Shown: positions 37,151 to 50,995, numbered from the stretch's first letter. The stretch is 64,000 nt of DNA from Viscum album (GCA_963277665.1 OY728143.1:1120710110-1120774109), one strand, 5' to 3'. Made by a program: numbers and translations. Notes: generated by a model from the sequence alone, not told the origin.

Positions 37151-38800
37151 ATTCTTATAACCTATTGGTGTCATTGAGTTCAAAAGTAAACACCAATGAA
37201 GTGATACATTTCTGAGGAAATATTTTGGTACCATACATCATGGTAAAGTAAAACATATCTAGACCTTTTAAATATCTACCTACGGACCCATAGGATTATT
37301 CAAAGCAGATGAGAAACCAAAAAAAATAGGGATTATCCTTAATTTATAGCAAAATAAATGTTGTAAATCTCATATCACCTCCTACAACCTTGCATGAAAT
37401 ATCCAATTTTCATAAACCAATTAGAAATCATTGAAAAAGATATAAAAGATATATAGTTTCTAATGGAGAGACACCTCATTTTAACTAAGTATAGTACAAG
37501 GGGATTAAAAAATGGTCTCACACATTTTCAAATACACTTGGAAACATCTAATCATGCATTGAAAAAGAATTTTAAAAATTATCCACATTAACCACCTATA
37601 TGAGCATTTGAAATCTCTATAAAACATAATTTGGAATTTGACCATTGAAACCCATCTATATGGTCATTTGAAAAATAAAAAACCCATTTATTTTTTCATT
37701 TAATGAAATCCTAACAATTTCCCAAATTTCAATATATTCATTGTAAAAAACTATTGTTTACTTTTTGATGACCCAACTTGAGTAAAAATACATTAACTGT
37801 GAAATTTATTTTTTTATCACCCACTAACATCATAAATAAATTTTCATCAATATAAATAATTATAAATATAAATTAATAAATTAATAGATATACAACAAGT
37901 TACTGAATCCTTAAAATATTTAGTAAACCCACATTAATAGTCTCATATTATGTAAATTAACATGAAAAATAATTCAAGAGGATAAACCAATAATTTATTT
38001 TGAATTTTTTTGAAACAAACAATAAAATCCGCTATAATTAATAATATATTTAAATAACATGTCACTTTGGATTATGAATTCTCAACATAGTAAAAACAAA
38101 CACATGAAATTACTAAAAAATATAGACCTGAAAATATAACCAAAGATGACCTTCTATACATGGATAGATATCCCTGAGGGTTCATCGGTGGAAACTAAAC
38201 TAATAGTATTTTTATGAAAGGAAAATATGTAATTTAATTTATAGATGTAGGAGGTTGTATCTTTTAGTAACCCCTAAAATTTATGGAGATGTACAAAAAA
38301 AATCATAAGGTAGGAAAGGAGGATTACCAGCAGAATCCATGAGGGTCAGTCAAACCGGTATGAAGAGAAAAGGTAAACAAATCAGGAATTTAATGATGGT
38401 AAAATTATAAATTTACCAATTAAATGAAATTACGGTATCTCATATGGTTAAGATGAAAAATATGATATCTTTTTTCCCCTAATTGATAGATCTATTGTAG
38501 AAAAATAATTTATAATAATTGGTCACACAATTTAACTACCATGTAATAAAAATGAAAATTGCATACACTAATAACAATATGTGTGTGTTTGTGATTATTT
38601 ACAAAAATCTAAAAATTAAAAAAAAAACGCTCTGAAACAACACCATTATGAACTAAATGAATCATGTTTTTACTATTTTTAGTCAAATACTTTCATCAAA
38701 CTGTGTGCCATCCATGTAATAAATACCATTCAGAAAAAAATTAAATGAAATTTCACAACATCAAGGTATCCTTAAACTGGTCACAATAAGATATGAGTAA
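37150..38800. repeat. Diverged direct repeat, right copy
   Basis: Partner of 31770-33200 by the shared words listed there. It could be the second LTR of a non-coding (LARD-like) element, with about 3.9 kb between the copies. The homology is judged by eye and is weak beyond 38100. Confidence 0.4.
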
Positions 38801-40460
38801 AATGAGCCTTTTTGTAATGTTCCTATCATAACCATATACAATGGTAGATTTATAATTATTTCAATTTAATAATATTTAATTTTAATTTGAGTTAATTATT
38901 TTTATAAATCATATAAATTGAATGTTTAAATTGTTATGTTTTTATGGGATGTATGGTTAGTCACCATGGATGTGAAAATCATGTGATTCCCTTGAGTATT
39001 GATCTATAAATGGAAAATGTGGTAATCATGATTATACCATTATTAGAAACTAGTGTGAAATCATATGTAACACCGTATAGTATATTTTTTGATGTTCTGG
39101 TGTCCTCTGCATCATTGGAACAAAGATTATAAATTTGTAGGCCCTAATATTGTATGATGCCAATTAATTAAAATTTATCATTTTCCATTTTAATAGTATT
39201 TCTATTTATTTATTTTCCCTCACTATTAATTCCCATCAATGCCTCATGTGTTCCTACCCCTTCATCTGGTCCCTATGTTCCAAGTATCCTCTTTTGAAAT
39301 ATTTTATCCTAAGAACCTATACCATGCCTCCTGTGTCCCTACTGTATCCTCTAACATTACTATGTGACACCCATGGATGAAACCCAGTCATGTGTTTCTA
39401 CCATTTATTTTACCTCCACTATCTCTTATCCTCATCCTTGGTGGTTAAAATCGATTTATTTTCCATTCATGACTAATAAACTAGGTGATTTATCCACTTC
39501 CTTCTACTCCCCCTTTCAATTTTGTATTCATGATACCATAATTTTGTTCAGATGAAACCTAGGAGTATTAGCAATACCTATTTCAAATTGTTTTGTGATT
39601 ATTGGGTATTTTTATGTTCATTTACCTTTATTTAGTATTATCCATTAGAGTTGTTTCATTTTATAAAATATACAACTAATTTCATGTAGGGATTTCCAAT
39701 GTTTTAGCCAATTATTTTTGAAATATTGATGTTTTTGGGATTATTAATTTATTTTTTATGTGTTCAATAATAGTACTAATTTTATTGTTAAATTAAAATA
39801 TGGGGAATTATTATTTACCACAATTTCCAAATAATGATATAGGTTTTCCAATCTAAAATAATTATTCTATTTTTTTAAATTAAAAAACTAACCAAGATTT
39901 TATAGTGATTCTGAAAAATAAAAATAATTTTTTTTCAAAAAATTAAAATGGGAATTTAAATTTCAATAATAAAAGTTTCATATTCAATATCATGTGGTAC
40001 ATGAAATTTCAATAATCTGTAATTATTTAAAATGTATATTTTAAATAAAACTGGAAATGTAAATTTTTTTTAACCCTATTTAATCACATGATAAATATAA
40101 TTTTATTGATTAATATTTTAAAATTTAATTATCAAAAAATTCAATTGGTCTCATTAAAATGATTTTCAATTGATATTGGGGTTGTATTTGAAACATGTTT
40201 GGAAATAGGTTTTATAAGATATGTTTCAATGATTTATTGAAATTGGATCTCAACCCAATTGGAACATCAGGAAAGTGTAGCTTCTTTAAAAAAATTATTA
40301 TTTTTGGAACATTTAGTGATTTAGAATTGTTTTTGTGCATTTCATACCCTTTTGAAAAATATTTTATTATGATTAATTTTGATTGTAGACTAAGGAGAAA
40401 TCTTTATATATTGTTTTTTAATTGATGAATATGTAAATTGTGAAGCATCATTAAGGGGGA
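38800..40460. other. Unassigned AT-rich stretch with a C-rich patch
   Basis: No gene recognised. A patch at about 39230-39560 is pyrimidine-rich and contains a 63-codon open frame (39364-39555) without known motif; the frame at 40195-40425 is likewise unrecognised. A TGTAACACC word at 39068 could start an old plus-strand LTR, but nothing confirms this. Confidence 0.3.
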
Positions 40461-41760
40461 TGTTGAGGTGGGTGAGATATTATTGATTACATAATATATT
40501 GAGTTTTCGTATTTTATGTTTACTCACCCTTAATTAGTTTGGGTCAAATTACCATCAGTTCTAGGTCAGGATAATATAAGAAATATGGGATCCAATCCCC
40601 TAGTTGTTATAATATTGTGTTTTGAACCTCTACAATTACTCAGTGAATTGTCAATAACATTTCCACTTGTATCTAACTATGTATGTCCAAGGTTACATAT
40701 CCTTAAAAACAATTGGTTAAATCAAATCACACTCTTTCAATTTCTTTCCATCAAAAGAGGGGGATCCTACTTGTTTTTTATATTAAAAATTTATCATCAT
40801 ATGTATGGAATATGTTATTACCTAATTTCAATTCCCTGATTTATCTATGACATGGTGTCTTATTTTATACTCCTTCTTATTATTACATGATACATTTTTT
40901 TATAAATCCTATTAGGAAATTATTTGAATTCAATTTCACAAAATCATAAAAGGTTTTTTTATTTTTGGGTGTGTAATCTTGAATGCCTTAAAGAATTATT
41001 TTTCATTAATTTTAATAATCATCTTTTAAACATCAAGGTGTAACTTTTAATATTCTATAGAAATAGTGGAACTAATACTATATAAATAGAAAATTCAAGG
41101 ATATAGACCAAACATCCAAAATAATCCCCACCAATTTTATGTTGTTTCTATTCTCCAAAGCGACCATCCTGCAAAACTATTTTGTAAGAATTCTGAATGC
41201 ATAACCTCATTGTCCTGGTACTGATGCCAAATCCATACCATATCATTCAACCAAATGTGATTTCATTAAAGGTGGTGTTTTCCTTCTCTAACCACACCTA
41301 TAACTGCAATACGATATCTGATCCCCCATAATCCATTATTACTAATCGAGAGATATCCTATGTAAAACATCATAGCAGTTCCCCATCACCACTAATAATA
41401 TGACCTCTTTCCCTCCTTGTAGGTTTTCATTCGTACCACTACTCCCCATACATGTTGGTATTTTTAGTTCTCTCAACCGAGTTCACAATGCCCATCATGA
41501 ATCCCATTCATCACCGAGAAACCACCCTCCCATCCTCCTCCTATTCCACTGATTCCATAATATTAAACCCCTCGTGCTTCTACGCTATGGGTCAAGACAC
41601 CTACTGCCATCACTGTTTGACTGACCACCCGACACTACCATCGATCGGAGTATCCACACTAAATACCTGCCTTTCTACACACCTCCCATGAGTGGCCTAA
41701 GTCCTTAACTCTTCCCACTCACTTATTCAATCCCATAAATCCCCATATTTCGGTGTATAT
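40461..41760 (+). repeat. Putative plus-strand LTR (solo or 3' LTR)
   Basis: ttaaggggga at 40451-40460 looks like a polypurine tract and is followed at once by tgttgaggtggg, a common LTR start. A TATA box lies 620 bases in, followed by about 600 bases richer in C than the surroundings, as expected of an LTR leader. The open frame at 41452-41691 falls in that leader and has no known motif. No partner LTR was found. Confidence 0.33.
41081..41088 (+). promoter_or_regulatory. Candidate TATA box
   Basis: TATAAATA within actatataaatagaaa, 15-20 bases before a shift to C-rich sequence. Confidence 0.4.
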
Positions 41761-42400
41761 TATTTTTACATAAATGTTATAAAGTGATTGTTTTTATTTA
41801 ATTAGAATAATGATTAGTTTTTTTAAATCCACATTTTTGAATTATGGTATTTATAAATATGTAATTAGGGAAACCTATATTTAATTAATTTATTTAAAAT
41901 TTGATTAATATGGGTCATTAAATAAATTTTATTCCATTTGTAAAGGAGGTTGGTGGCCTATCGAGTATTTTCCTTTTCAAGACTATAATCATTTTAGTTT
42001 GGGGAATTAATGTATTATTTTCTCAGTCAAGTGGAATGTTTGGTACCAATGGGGGATTTTTACTAGTGAGGATTTATATTAGTTCTTATTTTATTTATCA
42101 TATTATACCATGTATATATTTTATATGACTTTGTAGGACATTATTTTAAATTCATAGTATATTTAGTATACATCCATTTAAATGTGTTATTTACTATAAT
42201 CACTTATATGTATCTATTTATATCAGTATTTATACAGTTATAAGTGGATTTTATAGTAAATACATTTTTAGGTACTTTGGAGGTTATGTGGATGCATATT
42301 GTATAGTTAGTGGAGTTTAGAGTTCTTTCAACGAATTAATTTATATATTGGTACATGCATTGTTTGTTTTATTTATAGTAGTTATTTTTTTTGGAAACAT
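41760..42400. other. AT-rich stretch, nothing recognised
   Basis: No gene, repeat partner or structural signal seen apart from an (AT)n run starting at 42405 just beyond it. Confidence 0.5.
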
Positions 42401-42404
42401 CATA

Positions 42405-42422
42405 ATATATATATATATATAT
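42405..42422. repeat. (AT)9 microsatellite
   Basis: Eighteen bases of uninterrupted AT dinucleotides near the left edge of the E6 LTR. Confidence 0.9.
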
Positions 42423-44618
42423 ACTAGACTTATAAACATATCGATACATGATTTTAAGAATAACCAAACATCAAATTACAAACCAAGGATGTTAAATTCT
42501 ATTGTCTTGGAGATTTGGTACAAAATTAATGAACTTGGTTCCAAAATAAGTACATAATTTATTTAATACTTATAAAGTGGACATAAATTTCATTTTTCTC
42601 TTAAATAAATGTAGGATAAAATTGGGTTAATGAATGGGAAAAGGGATTAGCTAAAAATTCTGGTGTGGAAATAAACATTAAAATAAAGTGTGAACTGGAA
42701 TAAGAAGGGATATCACAATGATATGAAAAGGCATAGAACGTGATTAAACAAATGGAATCATAACAGATTAAAAAAGGAAGGTGATAATAATGGAATAATA
42801 GTAATGTATAATAATCATAAACCATGACTTCATAATTATTTAAAACTCAATCCACATTGAAGAGAACATGTTAAGATTTACCACCATGATCACTACACAT
42901 GGAGTCTGAGTCAACGCTAACAACCAAGACCGTTGCACATGAAATATAATGAGACTAAAAATTAGATAAATGCATAGGAATTATATTTGGGACCTCCCAT
43001 CATTAAATTTTCAGGAATAATTTTCCACCTAAATAATCATACATAAGTAATCAGATATAAGAAATCATACATAAAAATAATGGTTAAAAATTGATAAAAT
43101 TGGGTATCATGAGCATGTCAAAAGGAATATTAAAAAGGAATATCATAATGGTGTCCATGATATGATGGATTTATATCATTAATTTGGATTCATAAGGGAC
43201 TATAGATATATATAATTCTATGTGATGTCTAGAAAATGTTAAAACATGTAAAAATATTTCATAAGAATATTTATAAATAAAACATTTTAGCATGGTTTAA
43301 GGAAAACATTGAATATTTTATAAAATGAAAATGGAATAATTATTTGTATAAAACCATAATTTATCCAATATAGTTTTTCATTATGATATGTTTGATTTAA
43401 TAAACTTAATTTTGGATTAAAAAATTATTAAGTTCACTTGATAATGGATATAAATTTAGAATATTTCCTTGAATCAAGTTTGCTTATCCGGAAGAATTAA
43501 GAAAGGAACCATTTTAATACATGTATTTCCCATAATATATTGATGATATCACATGGATAAAATATTGTGTAATATATAAAAATAATATAAGTGAATGAAA
43601 TAAAAATAAATAAGAGTAAAATTGGTTAAATATAGGGAAAACATAACATGACCGAAAATTGGAGGATTAGAATCTTTCCCTTACCATCTGTATGAAACGG
43701 TGTCCCATAAATCATAATGTCATGAATACTAATTTTTTATTAAATAATTAATAATTATAGAACATTTTATATAAGTAATTTATTTTGTATAATTTTATTA
43801 TAATCATTTAGGGGATATTTAATGAGTAATAGTGTTCAATTTCATCATTCTGGACTGCTCGGTTTCTTAATTTTCATGATCGGTTTTCTTGTATATGGGT
43901 ATGAAAGGTCATGTATAATGTATATAATTATCTAGAATTGAAATCAGTTGTTATTAATAAATATCTAGAAGTTAAATTTTTATTATATTTTATTTTTTAT
44001 AGATATTAGTATGAAACATTAGATAACTTGTTGATGATAGTCTTTCAGATTAATTTTAGCGGGTTTTCGATCACACCGAACTCGTCTTCTTAAATTATTT
44101 AATATAATGTAACATTAATTGGTATAGGAAATTAAATATGATATAATAAATTTATTCTAATCTGTTTTTAAGATAAATATGGTTCATTACTAGCCTTGAA
44201 GATGGTAATGGTAATTGATAACCTATCATCCTGGAATGCGATAAATAAATACATCACAGTTGATGTTTTGAATTTTTTGAAAAAAATGAGAGAGGAATAT
44301 ATTAATTGTGGATTATTCCAAAATCATATTAAAATTCCCTTATAGGATTGGTAATAGAGTTATCATACAATTTGGAATATGAGAGGTGACCAGATAAAAA
44401 GAAAAGAATGAACATTAAATTAAAATTAATAAAAGAAAAGGGGAATTTACCTCATGAATTTATTGTCCTTTAAAGCCTCCAAAGGGAAAAGGTTTTGGTT
44501 TTTTTTATGAGACCATGACCAACATGACATAGTGGAGAGTTTTGAGTATATTAATGGGAATAATTTTTAGATGGTTCAAATCCTGAAATGTGTGAGGAGA
44601 AGATCTCATGATGGGTGG

Positions 44619-44626
44619 TATTTATA
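44619..44626 (-). promoter_or_regulatory. TATA box of E6 LTR
   Basis: The minus strand reads CCACTATAAATACCACCC and then CTTCTCCTCACACA, a good TATA element followed by a pyrimidine-rich leader. It lies about 885 bases into the LTR. Confidence 0.65.
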
Positions 44627-45510
44627 GTGGAGGATAGTGGTGTTTTATAATTATTTTATTCATTAGTTTATTATTTTTGAATATACAATCAATATTGAGG
44701 ATTATTATGACTATATATAGTAATTATATAATTTGGTTTTAAACCTATAGTATAGATATTATCCATGACTAATGGAATAATTTATTTAACATATAATGTA
44801 TATTAACCATAAGTTACCTTATTTTACATTTTTCAAAAAATTCTATTATTACAAAAAAGTCAAAAAAATAACCCTAACCATTTTTAACGTGTAGAATTCA
44901 ATAATGAACCCCATTTTAATATAATAACTTTCTATGTATGTTCATTTTAATTTTTATAAATATCATAAATTACTCGAGGATTATAGATTTTAAAATTATA
45001 AGTAATTTTATAACACTCTAAAAATTTAAATAAGGTCTCATTAAATTACCTTATAATAATAGTATAACAAAAAATTAATTACAAATAAAAATTTTTAAAT
45101 TAATTTTTCTTTTAAATTATAAAATTAATCCTAAAATTTTAGTAAGATATTTATGAATTATAAAATAACAACATGTAATTAATAAATTTAAAAATGTTTA
45201 TTTACATAAACTATGATATAATTATATCTTATTTTTATTTATAAGACAGTCATATTTAATTCATACGTTCATTGGTAAGGTTATTATACCATTTACCTCT
45301 ATGTTATTCATGAGGTTCTCTTTAGTATTATAAATTTTAAGTGACTATTTCATTGGTATAGGTTTTTTAATTCTAGAAATACTTCTTATTTCATTCATTA
45401 TTCATTTATAATGTTAATATTATGTTGATAATGTAATTTTATGTGATTTATACTATCATAAATGACTATAATAACGGGATTTCCATTGATAAATTTTTTA
45501 ATTATTAAAT

Positions 45511-45523
45511 TATCCCCCCATTA
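45511..45523 (-). other. E6 polypurine tract
   Basis: In sense taatggggggata, placed after a TTTCGACGATGAAAT stretch that is the common gypsy end-of-element signature. Confidence 0.65.
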
Positions 45524-45639
45524 TAATATTTCATCGTCGAAATTATGTTTTACATTTTATGTTTAAAACATGTGTGGGTACTTCTAATTCATCACATCCT
45601 CCACTTCCAATGTTTCCTCTTTGTATTTATAGTTCTACT

Positions 45640-46060
45640 ATAGTAAATTAAAAAGAATAGTAGTCATGTTGGGATTAATATTATAGGTTCAATCCATGAT
45701 CTTCACTGAAATCTCCTTGTATGAGAGATCATTTTCCAACTGTAGAACCTCTAAATTTAGTACCTATGAAGGATCTGGTCTATACATCTCCAAGAGGGAT
45801 ACATGGAATACATCATGAATTTGAGACATGGTAGGTGGATATTCCAAATGATAGGCCAAGGTTCATACATGATCAAGGATCTCAAAGGGGCTGATGTACC
45901 TAGAACATAGCTTTCATTTATTCCCAAATCTCATTATCCTATTTCATGGAGATATGTAGTGGAATACCATGTCTCTAGCATTAAACTCAAGGTCTCATTG
46001 ACGATTGTATGCATATCTCTTTTTGTCTTTTGGATGCCTTAATGTTTTGTTGAATGGTTT
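45640..46060 (-). pseudogene. E6 integrase C-terminal region
   Basis: On the minus strand this reads DLEFNARDMVFHYISP, NRIMRFGNK, CSRYISPFEILDHV, then HDVFHVSLLEMYRPDPS, LNLEVLQLENDLSYKE. Each block matches the conserved post-core region of chromoviral integrases (FEVGD.VFLKVSP, RFGKKGKLSPRYIGPFEI, VFHVSMLRKY.PDPSHV, LQL..DLSYEE). Stops interrupt it at several points. The chromodomain itself, expected at 45540-45640, is not clearly readable. Confidence 0.85.
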
Positions 46061-47180
46061 TCAACATTCCCATCATTTTATTGACCATTTTTTGTCCCAG
46101 AACGATACATTCAATAGCATCATCACTACATTCTAGTTTTCTACCTCAATACCCATAAATAGATTCATATAGAGCCATTTGAATGATTATGTAGAAACAG
46201 TTAATGTAGAAGAAATTGACAAGTGGAAAATGTTGGTCCCCACCTTATTTGAAGTCCATAGAACATAATATCAACATTTTTAACGTTTCTGAATAGTCAA
46301 CACTAGTTGGCCATCAGTATGAGGATGATTGGCCATAACGATGTTAAAATTAGTTGTTAGAGCATGTTGGGGACATTTTACATTCTTTGAGGAAAATCTA
46401 AGATATCAATATGATAAAATCAATAGTAGTAACCAATGAATCCTTACAACGTAATTGATATATATCCATGCAATTTAAACTATTCAGAAGTCCTCTAAAA
46501 CTACGATAAAGTCAGCTTTCATTGTATGATTATCCACTACAACTGAGATATCATTATTTCCTATAGATTCCATTGGATGTTCAAAGAAAATGTCAATTAT
46601 AATGTGCTCCCACATTCATTTTTATATGGGTAGTGGATGTATCATCCCATATCACTTTTTTCTTTTAACCTTCATTTTCTGACATATGAGGAACGCATAT
46701 TTATATTCAGAGATATACTTATTTGTATTGTCTAACTAATATTTATCATAGAGATCTCAATATATCTTTTTTCTACCTTGGTGAATAGAGAATGACGATC
46801 TATGTACACCATTAAGAATATCCTTAATTATCTCAAGATAAGATGGTACAAAAATTCATAACCCCAATAATACAACTCCTTAATAATTAGTTTAAAAAAA
46901 TGAGGACATCCCATTTCTCATAGCATATATCTTCTTATGGATTTCCACAGAATTACTTTGAGAATCCATTATTTTATCCAAAAGTGATGGTTCATCACTC
47001 ATTTGAGAAATTATTAACAATTTTTATTCCTTAAAGATTCCCATGTACACAATTTTCAAATCAATGATGATTGGATCCTTCTCAATTTTCACCATTGATA
47101 ATGACATAGTATCCTTTACAGCTATTGTATTTCCTATCTTATTTTTCATAGTAGTATGGTTGTCGATTATGTTGTCATAA
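46060..47180 (-). pseudogene. E6 integrase core
   Basis: Minus-strand reading gives HPMESIGNNDIS, VVVDNHTMKADFIVV near 46510-46580, then HPHTDGQLVLTIQ at about 46300-46340, FPLVNFFYINC and MALYESIYGY near 46150-46230. These match the GNDAIWVVVDRLTKSAHF, HPQTDGQSERTIQ and MAPFEALYGR blocks. The third catalytic residue, the Glu of GQSER, has become Val in this reading. The segment from 46620 to 47180 is fragmentary and should hold the zinc domain and linker. Confidence 0.82.
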
Positions 47181-47193
47181 TCCCTGATGTTCT

Positions 47194-47818
47194 CTAACCA
47201 TCATCACGGGAACATATTATGCTCCTTCTAGTGAAAATATATTTTGGACTCTTGTGATTAGTATATATCTCACACTTATCCACATAGAGAGAATTCCACC
47301 ATATTTCCAACTTAGTCATCATAGATTTCAACTCCAGATCATATCTGTGATAGTTTTCCTCATGAATTTTCAACAACATTGAGGCATTGTATATCAGTTT
47401 ATCATTTTGTACCAATACACAACCTATGTCATTATTTTATGTATCACTATACACTAAAAAGAGTTCACCAGTTTTTAGACGTGTGGGTACTGGTTTAGGG
47501 AAAAAATTTCTCTTCAACACTTTGAAGATATCATCACATTTTCTAGTCCTAAAAAACATCAATCCATTCTGATTATTTATTGTTAGTGGGTTTAACAATC
47601 ATTATATGTTCTTCCCAAATTTTCAAAAATACAATTCTAGACCAAGTAAACAATATATCTCTATTACAAATATTGTTCTGGGCCACTATTCAATTTCCAT
47701 TGAGATAAAAGGGTCCATATATATCCCCTTTCTATATATAACATGCCCCAACAATGATACTTCCTCTATACAGAACACATATTTACTATACTTTTCCAAA
47801 TGTTTTCCCATCTCAATG
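47194..47818 (-). pseudogene. E6 RNase H and RT thumb
   Basis: From right to left, the minus strand reads LGHVIYRKGIYMDP near 47735 (RT thumb; normal FLGHVIS..GI.VDP), then WPRT, CLLGL, CDDIFKVLKRNF, GELFLVYSDT (first RNase H Asp) and the open frame 47194-47415 with LIYNASMLLKIHEENYHRYD, LELKSM, CEIYTNHKSPKYIFT (TDHKSL changed to TNHKSP). The sequence stops at 47818, where E7 begins, and the missing front of the RT is at 59342. Confidence 0.9.
47814..47818. repeat. Target site duplication of E7, left copy
   Basis: caatg directly before the TGTAACATACC LTR start and again at 59337-59341 directly after the right LTR. Confidence 0.92.
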
Positions 47819-49072
47819 TGTAACATACCAAGTAATTAAAAAATTATGTATTTTCATATCTATGTCTATTTATGAATTAGATAGTGTTTTAGAGGCTTAA
47901 CATGAGAATAAATCCAATCTTAATCATAGAATACTCTAATATTTTTTAAAAGATCGCTTTACTGCCTTGTGATGGGAAACCTTTATAAATAAATTTTTTG
48001 ACAATTTTGTATTCTTTTTTTGTCAAAATAAACTTATTCTTTAGGAATGGGACATTGAAGTTGTTTTGGATAAATTTTTGGTATTTTTCTGACAATGTTC
48101 ATTTTTTATGAATAGAGAAAAATACTGCATTTTACTTCATAACTGCTTTTTCATCTAATTTAATTTTATTGATAGATTGTCATTTTAATTTGTTTTAAAG
48201 TTTAATTAGAATATATATTTACCATTTAATCCAATGTTGGTCATTTTAATTAATTTCACTTTGGAATTGGGCATAAACAAGTGTCAAACCTTTGATAGAT
48301 ATTGTTTCTAAAAAACCCACAATTTGTTTTGACAACGGGGATTATTTTTAAATTAATTACTGAAAATTCTATGTTTGGAGTTTGGTAAAATGGATTCCAT
48401 ATTTGGAATCATTAGGTCCAAATTATGTAATAAATACTCTTTTGTTTTTGTACATTATGAATATTAACGATGATAATTATCTTTAATTATCGTGATTAAT
48501 TAGTAATCGGGTAGTTAAGGGTAATAAAATAATGTCATAATAATATAAAATAAAACCAAAGTGTGTCCTAATGCTACTGGTTGTTTCATGGCTGACCAGG
48601 AGATGCCTTGTTCTAACTTAGGGACCCCATTTAATCACTTTTGTGTGATAGTGACATTTTATCATTTTATTTTTTAAAGAAAGGAAAATATAACAAAAGT
48701 ATGTAACACCTAAGTAAAAAAATTAATTTTGTCAAAATAAATGATCTCTTAGACTATAAATAGTCATTAGAAATATAAAAGGATTTCCTACATCATGGTT
48801 TTTGTTTTATAATTTTTAGACATTAAATAAATAAATTTATTTATGACACCATGATGATGTAGTGATTACCTCATTAATGAACGATTTAAATAAAATGAAA
48901 AGATAATGTAAAATATAAGACTTACACTTGTCAAAAAACTATTGGATGGGTAGATTTCAAACCCTTATCACCTTATACTCTAAATATATCTTTTTGGGAC
49001 TTTTAAAATCCGAAAATCATTTTATAATAAAGTAATATTTCAAGACTTTCCAAGAGTGCCCCTCCTCCCTCT

Positions 49073-49079
49073 TATAAAA
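49073..49079 (+). promoter_or_regulatory. TATA box of E7 5' LTR
   Basis: TATAAAAGG followed by a C-rich leader (cccccacctct), cognate to 4329 in E2. Confidence 0.72.
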
Positions 49080-49250
49080 GGCCCCCACCTCTACCCCCCT
49101 TACCCACACCTATGAAGCCATTGTCTAGTCCAAACTCTACCCATTTTATCTCTCCACATTCCTCTCTTAATCTTAGAAGCCTTACCTTAGGAATAATTCT
49201 TTTCAAGAAACCCTTTTGGTTCAAACCAAGGGGAGTTACCCGATTTAAAG

Positions 49251-50995
49251 GTAATGTCTTCTCTTATATTCTTTTGTTTTATTTTGCTTATCAAACCCCC
49301 TAAACCCTTTTTATTCCTTTATTTTTTAACAAAATAGGTATCTTAAAAATACTAGGATGTTTTTATGAGAAGTATTTGATTTAAACTTACACACACCTCT
49401 GTCTAATGGTTAAAGAACATACTGTTTCTGTGAGTAGTGAATTACTGCCTCACGAAACGATGAATGTTCAATCTTCTTTTAACACCATTCATGGTGGCCA
49501 TTAAGATGTAAATATATTTATATATGATATATATTATGTTTATGTTTTCCTTATGATTCTGTATTTTTCATTTGTGGTATAACTTTATGGTTTCCATTAT
49601 GGGTAAACGCGATAATTTCATTTTAGGAAGTGCAGACAACTGCCCCCTCAAAGTGATTTGATTCGTTAATGTCATATGTGGGACATATAAAAGATGGAGC
49701 TAATGATATTGTATAATATATCATACTGGAATTGTAATATACCTTTATATCATTATGATTTCATTCCATTGAATACGAAATAGAAATGAAAGTAGCATTC
49801 ATGCGTACGTACGACTTACCATCTCCTTGAATGGTGCATTTCATTTCTTACCTCTAAATGTTATGTAATGTTATAAATGCATGAATATACTGGGTATATA
49901 TGATATATATGATATCTAACTTAGGAATAAAATTCTGGATATAATGGATATTTTACCACATGGATAACATGTAATTATAAGAAGATTATTTTGGACTCAA
50001 GTACCAAGGATCATCAAAACGACCGTTATTAACATAAATGATTACATAATGTTCATGACATGGTAAAAAGTGATATAAAAGGAATAATGAGCATGAAAAA
50101 AGGTTCTTTATCAAGTAGAAATTAACTCTAGTTTATTATTCAAGAGATTAATGAATGATCGAGTCAAGTTGGACATGAGGTAGGGGACTTCGTCTCAATC
50201 TCCTTTCATTGAGGCATATTTTGTTTTATACACAACATTCATTTATACGGTGTATAAAACCCATTGAATTTTACTTTTATTCAAATGGAATCCTTTTATA
50301 TGAATCATTTTACTAAAAGAAAAAAGTAATGTTTTTTTCTTACGTATGCGGCGACAACAACTTCTCCACCTTCATGACTATTTTTGATTTTTGGCTTCCT
50401 CTACAAGCCATAAATTTTTTAAAATGTATAAAATATAACATGTTTTACTTTTATTTTATTTAGGTATTGGAATTTTTTTTGATAATTTTTTGATTATATC
50501 AATGTTTTGAATTGATATCTTGTGATTGAAATATGGAAATGTTATGTTTCCTTTATGAATGTTTTATGTGATACGATTATGTTACGGTTCATGGGAATTG
50601 TTTATGAAGACGGGTGGTTTCGGGATAAACTAATGGCCGGTGAGACCGATATAGATCTTCAATGCATTGGGTAACATGAAGGAGTTAAACACTAAGGTTT
50701 CTCTGAAGAGATTTAGGTAATATACTGTGATGGGTATTCCAAACGTAACCATGAGGGTTACTCCCAATGTAAGAATGTTATGAATGCATCAAGTTATCTT
50801 TATGTCTTATGATTTCTATGAGTTTTTCATGAATCTCATGATTTAATGAGGTATGTTAATGTGCTTATGTTTTATGAGTGAAGTATGATTTCATTTATTC
50901 TTATGTATACATGGACTAAGGTTTTCTTTCTGTATTTTTATATCCTTTACTGAGCTTTTTATGCTAATCCCAAGTTTTTGAAATGTTTTTCACAG
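49251..50995 (+). other. Putative LTR-leader intron (E7 5' LTR)
   Basis: TTTAAAG|GTAATG at 49251 and TTTTTCACAG ending at 50995, 1745 bases apart. CTTTACTGAG and tgctaat words, then a T-rich run, precede the acceptor. The equivalent sites in the partner LTR are intact. Confidence 0.45.
49797..49832 (+). other. Hairpin 1, E7 5' LTR copy
   Basis: attcatg at 49797-49803 faces cttgaat at 49826-49832: the outer A-T pair replaces the G-C pair of 5051-5086, with one internal mismatch. Confidence 0.5.

Larger units (their letters stand above)
42400..45510 (-). repeat. E6 3' LTR (left copy)
   Basis: Aligns with about 62150-64000. Examples: aaccaagg...gtcttggagatttggtac (42470-42525 against 62200-62255), the gagtcaa(c/t)gctaac word (42908 and about 62586), and aattttagcgg(g)ttttc(g/a)atcacac (44052 and about 63757). 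In sense, the right edge follows the purine tract taatggggggataa. The left edge is estimated from the alignment. Confidence 0.8.

Noticed and set aside
39068..39100. TGTAACACC word as an LTR start
   Set aside because: No adjacent purine tract, partner LTR or target duplication found.
39364..39555. 63-codon plus-strand open frame in a pyrimidine-rich patch
   Set aside because: No recognisable motif, no good promoter or splice context, low-complexity composition.
41452..41691. 79-codon plus-strand open frame in C-rich sequence
   Set aside because: Considered as a host exon because of composition and a preceding ttgtag; no family resemblance, and it fits an LTR leader better.
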